Source: Ferrovibrio sp.
GTDB lineage: Bacteria > Pseudomonadota > Alphaproteobacteria > Ferrovibrionales > Ferrovibrionaceae
Direction of reading: 5' to 3'
Assembly (NCBI RefSeq): GCF_029255545.1
Contig: NZ_JANLJJ010000040.1
Span: 12,623-49,889, forward strand
Length of the DNA: 37,267 nucleotides
Both the position numbers and the translations under genes were made by a program. This document shows, in pieces, positions 31,744-37,267 of this stretch; the first letter of the stretch is position 1; every line of letters starts with the position of its first letter. The notes beneath the pieces were generated by a model. The model was not told the DNA's origin, did no database searches, and worked only from the letters and a program-made list of their open reading frames with translations.

Positions 31744-34050
31744 ATGGTCCGAAGCGAAACGCTGCGCAGGCTGCGCCGGATGGGGCTGGCGCCGCTTGTT
31801 GCCTTGCTGGTGCTGGTTGGTGGCCTGTTCTGTTCCGGCATTGCGGTGGCCCAGAGCGGGCCTCAGATCCGCGATATCGTGATCGAGGGCAACCAGCGGA
31901 TCGAGATATCCACGATCCAGAATTACCTGACCTTGCAGCCGGGTTCCGCCTATTCCAGCGCCGAGGCCGACAAGTCGCTGAAAGCGCTATTCGCGACCGG
32001 TCTGTTCGCCGATGTCAATCTGCGCCTGCAGGGCAGCAGTCTGGTTGTTCGCGTGACCGAAAACCCGGTCATCAACCGCATCCTGTTCGAAGGCAACCGC
32101 CGGGTGCAGGCTGACCAGCTGCGCACCGAGCTGCAACTCAAGACCCGGCAGGTCTACACTCGGGCCAAGGTGCAGGCCGACACCCAGCGCATCCAGCAGA
32201 TTTATCGCCGTACTGGCCGATTTGCCGCCACGGTTGAGCCCAAAGTGATCCAGTTGCCGCAGAACCGTGTCGACCTGGTGTTCGAGATCAGCGAAGGACC
32301 GCTGACCGGTGTCAGCCGCATCCGCTTTATCGGCAACAGGCATTACAGCGATTCCCGCCTGCGTGAGGAGATCCAGACCAAGGAAACAGCCTGGTATCGC
32401 TTCCTCTCGTCGGATGACAGCTATGACCCAGATCGCCTGACCTTCGATCGCGAGAAGTTGCGCAAGTTCTACCTCAGCAAGGGCTATGCCGATTTTTCGG
32501 TGATCAATGCCGTGGCCGAGCTGCTGCCCGACCGCGAGAAATTCATCATCACCTTCACGGTGGACGAGGGAGAGCGATATCGCTTCGGCGACATGGATGT
32601 CGTCAGCGAGATCAAGGGCGTCGAAGGCGCCCAGCTGAAGGAATTCATCGCCACCCCGAAGGGGGAAATCTACAACGCCGACCTGGTCGAGAAGACCGTG
32701 CAGGCGATGACCACCGAACTGGGGCGGTTTGGCTATGCCTTTGTCGATGTGCGCCCGGATATCAACAAGAATCGCGAGAAGCGCATCATCGATGTGACCT
32801 ACCGCATCGGAGAGAGCCCGCGGGTTTTCGTCGAGCGGATCGATATCGTTGGCAACGTCCGCACGCTGGACAAGGTGATCCGCCGCGAGTTCCGCCTGGC
32901 GGAAGGCGATGCCTTCAATTCCGCCAAGCTGCGGCGCACCCGCACGCGCCTGCGTGGCCTCAATTTCTTCGACAAGGTCGAAATCACCGAGGACAGGGGC
33001 AGCGCGCCGGACAAAGTGGTGCTGACTGCCGAAGTGACCGAGAAATCGACTGGCGAACTTTCCTTCGGTGTCGGTTACTCAACCTCGGAAAGCGTGCTCG
33101 GCGATATCAGCATCCGTGAGCGCAACCTGCTTGGTCGCGGCCAGGATCTGCGCCTGGGCTTCAGCCTGTCGACCCGTCGCCAGCAGCTCGATCTCGGATT
33201 TACCGAGCCGTATTTCCTGGATCGCGAACTTGCGGCCGGCATCGACATGCAGCGTCGGCGCACCGACTATTCGCGCCGCAGCAGCCTGGATCAGACCACC
33301 ACCTCGATATCGCCTCGTCTGTCCTATCCGATCACCGAGAACCTGTCGCAGCAGGTTTACTACCGTCTCCGGCATGACGAGATTACCGATGTGAATGACA
33401 GTGCGTCGCGGTTCATCCAGGCGCAGGAAGGCGGCTATGTCACATCATCGGTCGGCCATGTGCTGACTTATGACCGCCGGGATGACCGTATCGACCCGAC
33501 CACCGGCTATGTGCTGCGATTGTCGCAGGAAGGCGCGGGTCTTGGTGGCACCGAGTATTATTTCAAGAACGTGGTCAGCGGGATGAAATACTTCCCGGTT
33601 TCCGAGGATGTGGTGTTCAGTGTTGGCGCCGAAGCAGGTATTATTACGGCCTTGCAGGATGACGTGCGGCTGCCTAACCGCTTCTTTATCGGCGGCGACA
33701 CCTTCCGCGGCTTCCGCACCGGCGGTATCGGCCCGCGCGACACCGCGACCAACGACGCTCTTGGTGGCGAACGGTACTACAAGGCAGAAACTGACTTGGT
33801 GTTTCCGATCGGCCTGCCGAATGAATTCGGCATCAAGGGACGCCTCTTCAGCGAAGCCGGCTCGCTGTGGGAAACCAGTGACAGCGGCACCGGGGTCGTC
33901 GACGACAACAGCCTGCGCATTTCGGCCGGCACAGGTATCCAGTGGAAATCACCCCTGGGCCTGATCCGCGTCGATTTCGGCATTCCGATCCTGAAGGAAG
34001 ATTACGACAGGAAAGAACTCGTCCGAATCAATTTCGGTTCCCGTTTCTAG
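31744..34050 (+). CDS. bamA: Outer membrane protein assembly factor BamA
   Basis: BamA is the core of the machinery that folds beta-barrel proteins into the outer membrane. From ATG 31744 the product has 768 residues: a signal peptide (about 1-36, likely cut after AVA), five POTRA domains (first QIRDIVIEGNQRIE, last RVFVERIDIVGNVRTLDKVIRREF), and a C-terminal 16-strand barrel with GGDTFRGFRTGGIGPRD, the conserved RGF loop. It ends in an aromatic residue (SRF), typical of outer-membrane barrels. The start is uncertain: GTG 31705 and TTG 31720 (behind GAGGGGGG at 31707-31714) would only lengthen the basic N-terminus of the signal peptide. Confidence 0.95.
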   Translation: MVRSETLRRLRRMGLAPLVALLVLVGGLFCSGIAVAQSGPQIRDIVIEGNQRIEISTIQNYLTLQPGSAYSSAEADKSLKALFATGLFADVNLRLQGSSLVVRVTENPVINRILFEGNRRVQADQLRTELQLKTRQVYTRAKVQADTQRIQQIYRRTGRFAATVEPKVIQLPQNRVDLVFEISEGPLTGVSRIRFIGNRHYSDSRLREEIQTKETAWYRFLSSDDSYDPDRLTFDREKLRKFYLSKGYADFSVINAVAELLPDREKFIITFTVDEGERYRFGDMDVVSEIKGVEGAQLKEFIATPKGEIYNADLVEKTVQAMTTELGRFGYAFVDVRPDINKNREKRIIDVTYRIGESPRVFVERIDIVGNVRTLDKVIRREFRLAEGDAFNSAKLRRTRTRLRGLNFFDKVEITEDRGSAPDKVVLTAEVTEKSTGELSFGVGYSTSESVLGDISIRERNLLGRGQDLRLGFSLSTRRQQLDLGFTEPYFLDRELAAGIDMQRRRTDYSRRSSLDQTTTSISPRLSYPITENLSQQVYYRLRHDEITDVNDSASRFIQAQEGGYVTSSVGHVLTYDRRDDRIDPTTGYVLRLSQEGAGLGGTEYYFKNVVSGMKYFPVSEDVVFSVGAEAGIITALQDDVRLPNRFFIGGDTFRGFRTGGIGPRDTATNDALGGERYYKAETDLVFPIGLPNEFGIKGRLFSEAGSLWETSDSGTGVVDDNSLRISAGTGIQWKSPLGLIRVDFGIPILKEDYDRKELVRINFGSRF

Positions 34051-34065
34051 CAAGGTTTGAGAGTT

Positions 34066-34638
34066 ATGCACCCGATGTCTAAATTTCTCATCGCCCTGGC
34101 GGCGCTGCTCTGCGCGGCGCTGCCTGGCCTCGCCATGGCCCAGGCCGCTGGCAAGGTTCCGCCGGCGGTTATTGCCGTCATCGACAGCCAGCGGATCAAC
34201 CGCGAGGCTGCCGCCCTGAAGAATGCCCGCCAGCAGCTGGAGCAGTATCGTTTCAACTTCCAGTCCGAGATTGCCAAGGAAGAGGAGAAGCTGCGCGCCG
34301 AAGAGCAGGAGATCGCGCGTCAGCGTTCTGTGCTTGCGCCGGAGGCTTTCGAGCAGCGTCGGCAGGCTTTCCAGGGTAAGGTGATCGAGCTGCAGAAGCG
34401 CATTCAGGAGCGTTCCCAGTCGCTGGAGAAGATGCTGAACAGCGTGCGAGAACAGGTTACCCTGCAGGTCATCGAAATCCTGAAAGGCCTGTCGCAGGAA
34501 CGCGGTTTCAATATGGTGCTTGACCGCGCCCAGGTGCAGATTTTCATCGGCGACAACATCGAGATCACCGCCGAGGTTCTGAAGCGCCTCGACCAGCGCC
34601 TGCCTGCGGTCAAGGTGGCTCTTCCCGCCGGGAAATAG
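34066..34638 (+). CDS. OmpH/Skp family periplasmic chaperone
   Basis: Skp-type chaperones hold unfolded outer-membrane proteins in the periplasm and hand them to BamA. The 190-residue product has a signal peptide (1-25, cut after AMA), a short beta segment ([15 protein letters not shown]), a long charged coiled-coil region (about 55-140, with [17 protein letters not shown]), and a closing beta segment ([13 protein letters not shown]). ATG 34066 is preferred, with AAGG at 34052-34055 ten bases upstream; ATG 34075 and TTG 34057 are alternatives. Its place between bamA and lpxD is the usual one. Confidence 0.92.
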   Translation: MHPMSKFLIALAALLCAALPGLAMAQAAGKVPPAVIAVIDSQRINREAAALKNARQQLEQYRFNFQSEIAKEEEKLRAEEQEIARQRSVLAPEAFEQRRQAFQGKVIELQKRIQERSQSLEKMLNSVREQVTLQVIEILKGLSQERGFNMVLDRAQVQIFIGDNIEITAEVLKRLDQRLPAVKVALPAGK

Positions 34639-34640
34639 GA

Positions 34641-35672
34641 ATGGCTGATCCGCGCTTTTTCGAGCGGGCCGGGCCTTTCACTCTGGGCGAACTGGCCGCG
34701 CGGTGCGGCGCCAAGCTGGCTGATTCCGCACAGGCGGAACGTGTGGTCAGCGATGTGGCCCCGCTGGATCAGGCCGGGCCGGAGCAGCTGGCTTTTCTCG
34801 ACAACCCGAAATACGCGGACAGTTTTGCGGCAACCCGGGCAGGCGCCTGCATCCTGCATGAGAAGCATGCCAGCCTGGCTCCTGCCGGTGTGGTTCTGCT
34901 GCTGTCGCCTAAACCCTATCATTGTTATGCACGGGCGGCGCAGGCGTTTTATCCGTTGCCGCGTCCGGCCGCGGGGATTCATTCATCTGCCATCATCGAT
35001 CCTGCGGCAAGGCTGGGGGCGGGCATTGCCGTTGCTCCGGGAGTCGTGATTGAGCCGGGTGCCGAGATCGGACAGGGTAGCGTAATTGGCGCCGGCAGTG
35101 TCGTCGGTCGCAATGTGGTCCTGGGCGCCGAGTGCCGCGTCGGTGCCAATGTGACGCTGACGCATTGTCTGATCGGTGATCGCGTCACGTTGCATCCCGG
35201 TGTGCGGATCGGCCAGGATGGCTTTGGTTTCGCCCCGGATCCGACCGGTCATGTGAAGGTACCCCAGTTGGGGAGGGTGGTGGTCGGCGACGACTGCGAG
35301 ATCGGTGCCAACAGTACGATCGACCGAGGGGCCGGTCCGGATACGGTGATCGGTCCCGGCTGTTGGATTGATAACCTGGTTCAGATCGGGCACAACGTGA
35401 CCCTCGGGCGCGGCTGCATCATAGTGGCCCAGGCCGGCATAGCAGGCTCGACCCAGCTTGGTGATTTTGTCGTCCTGGCGGCGCAGAGCGGCATTGCCGG
35501 CCACCTCAAGATCGGCACTGGCGCGCGGATCGGGGCGAAATCGGGTGTCATGACCGATATCCCCGCCGGGGACAGCTATTTCGGCATCCCGGCAACCAAG
35601 GTGAAGGAATATTTCCGTCAGGTGGCCATATTGCGGCGCCTGGCGCAGAAGAAGGGTGGGCAGAATGAGTGA
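34641..35672 (+). CDS. lpxD: UDP-3-O-acylglucosamine N-acyltransferase
   Basis: LpxD adds the second acyl chain in lipid A synthesis, using acyl-ACP. The 343-residue protein has an N-terminal uridine-binding domain ([24 protein letters not shown]) followed by a left-handed beta-helix of hexapeptide repeats (about 112-310). The catalytic His is His251 in NLVQIGHNV, and a short C-terminal helical part contains [22 protein letters not shown] 34641 follows the ompH stop by 2 bases. The end overlaps fabZ by 8 bases, indicating translational coupling. Confidence 0.96.
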   Translation: MADPRFFERAGPFTLGELAARCGAKLADSAQAERVVSDVAPLDQAGPEQLAFLDNPKYADSFAATRAGACILHEKHASLAPAGVVLLLSPKPYHCYARAAQAFYPLPRPAAGIHSSAIIDPAARLGAGIAVAPGVVIEPGAEIGQGSVIGAGSVVGRNVVLGAECRVGANVTLTHCLIGDRVTLHPGVRIGQDGFGFAPDPTGHVKVPQLGRVVVGDDCEIGANSTIDRGAGPDTVIGPGCWIDNLVQIGHNVTLGRGCIIVAQAGIAGSTQLGDFVVLAAQSGIAGHLKIGTGARIGAKSGVMTDIPAGDSYFGIPATKVKEYFRQVAILRRLAQKKGGQNE

Positions 35673-36135
35673 GAGCCAGACGGGCGCCAGCGTCGGAACC
35701 GTCGACATCCTGCGGATCATGGAGATGATTCCGCATCGCTATCCGATGCTGCTGATCGACCGCGTGGTGGACATGCATGCTGGCCAGAGAGCCGTCGGCA
35801 TCAAGAACGTGACGATCAACGAGCCGCAATTCACTGGCCATTTTCCCAGCCAGCCGGTGATGCCGGGTGTGATGATCGTCGAGAGCATGGCGCAGACCGC
35901 AGCCGTTCTGGTCGTCTATACCCTGGGCAAGGAGTCGGAAGGCAAGCTGGTCTATTTCATGACCATCGACGAGGCGCGCTTCCGCAAACCGGTAACGCCG
36001 GGCGACCAGATGCATATCCATGTCAGCGCCATCAAGCAGCGTGGACCGGTGTGGAAATTCGAGGGCAAGGCCATGGTGGACGACAAATTGGCCGCCGAGG
36101 CGATCTTCTCCGCGATGATTCTCGACAAGAAGTAG
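35665..36135 (+). CDS. fabZ: 3-hydroxyacyl-ACP dehydratase FabZ
   Basis: FabZ removes water from 3-hydroxyacyl-ACP in fatty-acid elongation. The same 3-hydroxyacyl-ACP pool supplies LpxA and LpxD, which explains its place here. The 156-residue hot-dog-fold protein has [16 protein letters not shown], and the catalytic pair His59 and Glu73 in [20 protein letters not shown] at the standard 14-residue spacing. ATG 35665 lies inside the end of lpxD, with AGGG (35653-35656) 8 bases upstream; GTG 35656 is an alternative. lpxA starts 4 bases after its stop. Confidence 0.96.
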   Translation: MSESQTGASVGTVDILRIMEMIPHRYPMLLIDRVVDMHAGQRAVGIKNVTINEPQFTGHFPSQPVMPGVMIVESMAQTAAVLVVYTLGKESEGKLVYFMTIDEARFRKPVTPGDQMHIHVSAIKQRGPVWKFEGKAMVDDKLAAEAIFSAMILDKK

Positions 36136-36139
36136 TTCC

Positions 36140-36946
36140 ATGTCGCAGATTCATCCGACGGCCATCATCGAGAGCGGCGCCAAACTGGGTGCCGACATAC
36201 GTATCGGGCCTTATTGCCAGGTCGGCGCCAATGTCGAACTCGGCGATGGTGTGGAGTTGGTCAGCCACGCAGTTGTTGCCGGTTTCACCAGCATTGGCAG
36301 CGGCACGAGGATATTCCCCTTCGCCTCGGTCGGCCATCCGCCGCAGGATCTGAAATACAAGGGTGAGCCGTCGCGGCTGATCGTCGGTCGTAACAACGTT
36401 ATCCGCGAAGGTGTGACGATGAATCCCGGCACTGAGGGCGGCGGCATGCTCACCAAGGTGGGCGACAATTGCCTGTTCATGACCGGCGCGCATATCGCGC
36501 ATGATTGCCTGCTCGGCGACAATATCATCATGGCTAACAACGCCACCCTGGCCGGCCATATCGAGGTAGGCGATTTTGCCTTCGTCGGTGGCCTGGCGGC
36601 GGTGCACCAGTTCTGCCGCATCGGCAGGCATGCCATGATTGGCGGCATGTCGGGCGTCGAACAGGATGTGATCCCGTTCGGGATGGTGATTGGCAATCGG
36701 GCACATTTGTCGGGCTTGAATCTGGTTGGCCTCAAGCGCCGCGGTTTCGATCGTGACGAAATTCACAAACTGCGTTCCGCCTATCGCATGCTGTTCGCCG
36801 ATGAGGGGACGCTGGCCGAGCGTATGGAAGACGTCGCTCAGCTTTTCCCCAATGTCGGCCTGGTGCAGGACGTTGTTGATTTCATCCGCAACGCCTCCGG
36901 CCGAGGCGTCTGCCAGCCGCTGCCGGATGGCGCCAAGACCGCCTAA
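36140..36946 (+). CDS. lpxA: UDP-N-acetylglucosamine O-acyltransferase
   Basis: LpxA adds the first 3-hydroxyacyl chain to UDP-GlcNAc, the first step of lipid A synthesis. The 268-residue protein is a left-handed beta-helix of hexapeptide repeats (IHPTAIIESGAKLGADIRIG onward) with the catalytic region AHIAHDC (His118 and His121), FVGGLAAVHQFCRIGRHAMIGG, and a C-terminal helical domain (LNLVGLKRRGFDRDEIHKLR). It follows fabZ by 4 bases, and its last codons overlap the lpxI start, continuing the coupled lipid A operon. Confidence 0.96.
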   Translation: MSQIHPTAIIESGAKLGADIRIGPYCQVGANVELGDGVELVSHAVVAGFTSIGSGTRIFPFASVGHPPQDLKYKGEPSRLIVGRNNVIREGVTMNPGTEGGGMLTKVGDNCLFMTGAHIAHDCLLGDNIIMANNATLAGHIEVGDFAFVGGLAAVHQFCRIGRHAMIGGMSGVEQDVIPFGMVIGNRAHLSGLNLVGLKRRGFDRDEIHKLRSAYRMLFADEGTLAERMEDVAQLFPNVGLVQDVVDFIRNASGRGVCQPLPDGAKTA

Positions 36947-37267
36947 GCTCGGGATCATCGCCGGCGGCGGGCAGATTCCCGCGCTGATCCGCGATGCCTG
37001 CCACGTTGAAGGTCGGCCGCTCTTCATCGCGGCCCTGAACGGGTTCTGCGACCCGTCCAGCGTAGTTGGCGCCGAGCATGCTTGGTTCGACCTGCCGCAG
37101 GTCGGTCGCCTGCTCAAGGCGTTGAAGTCTGCCGGCGTGGAGGAGGTCTGCCTCTGCGGCCGCGTCGCCAAACCGGATTTTACAGCCCTGAAGCCGGATT
37201 GGCGTGGCGCATTGCTCCTGCCCAAACTGATCAAGGCTGCGCTGGTCGGCGACGATGCCGTGTTGCG
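36927..37267 (+). CDS. lpxI: UDP-2,3-diacylglucosamine pyrophosphatase LpxI, N-terminal part (cut by window end)
   Basis: An open frame from ATG 36927 runs off the window edge and encodes at least 113 residues: PKLGIIAGGGQIPALIRDAC, then FIAALNGFCDP, AEHAWFDLPQVGRLLKALKSAGVEEVCLCGRVAKPDF and PDWRGALLLPKLIKA. This is the N-terminal domain of LpxI (formerly DUF1009). It splits UDP-2,3-diacylglucosamine to make lipid X and replaces LpxH in most alphaproteobacteria. The start overlaps the end of lpxA by 20 bases, as expected in the lpxD-fabZ-lpxA-lpxI order. The C-terminal catalytic domain lies outside the window. Confidence 0.9.
   Translation, partial: MAPRPPKLGIIAGGGQIPALIRDACHVEGRPLFIAALNGFCDPSSVVGAEHAWFDLPQVGRLLKALKSAGVEEVCLCGRVAKPDFTALKPDWRGALLLPKLIKAALVGDDAVL

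Overview
The window is a GC-rich stretch (roughly 60-65 % by eye) of an alphaproteobacterial chromosome. The gene order fits Rhodospirillales or a close relative: nuoL-nuoM-nuoN-birA-coaX-rnj-mce-DUF1467-proS-lol, then dnaE, then rpsB-tsf-pyrH-frr-uppS-cdsA-dxr-rseP-bamA-ompH-lpxD-fabZ-lpxA-lpxI. An RNase J gene next to coaX, a ProRS without the editing insertion, a single Lol permease, and LpxI at the lipid A locus all point the same way. I cannot name the genus.

Region 1 (1-11309, all + strand) begins with the last codons of nuoL. It continues with complex I subunits NuoM and NuoN, biotin-protein ligase, type III pantothenate kinase, RNase J, methylmalonyl-CoA epimerase, a DUF1467 membrane protein, a possible very small ORF, a secreted protein of unknown function, prolyl-tRNA synthetase and the lipoprotein-releasing ABC transporter. 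Region 2 (11344-13685) is accessory: an EamA-type transporter and a GNAT acetyltransferase on the - strand, and a DUF4136-like lipoprotein on the + strand. Region 3 (13686-21469) holds an unusual 369-bp lower-GC intergenic region, then dnaE, pepN and an MFS transporter.

Region 4 (21466-24176, - strand) is a tandem pair of paralogous pentapeptide-repeat proteins. Each is exactly 440 residues, and they align without a gap over 429 positions at about 47 % identity. Region 5 (24457-37267, + strand) couples translation factors (S2, EF-Ts, RRF), UMP kinase, isoprenoid and undecaprenyl synthesis (Dxr, UppS), phospholipid synthesis (CdsA), outer-membrane assembly (RseP, BamA, OmpH/Skp) and lipid A synthesis (LpxD, FabZ, LpxA, start of LpxI). 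It is a long envelope-biogenesis operon with many overlapping or near-abutting genes.

The most unusual features are two. The dnaE upstream region has six GANTC sites (the CcrM methylation target) within 162 bp, a perfect DnaA box and several small repeat families. The pentapeptide-repeat twins each carry two copies of a capping leader motif. Smaller points are a strong Shine-Dalgarno in front of a 41-codon ORF at 7182, a perfect 15-bp inverted repeat inside a signal-peptide coding region, three 13-bp tandem repeats overlapping a candidate pyrH promoter, and a CoaX with a substituted DxGNT motif. I saw no tRNA, rRNA, insertion sequence, prophage or CRISPR array.
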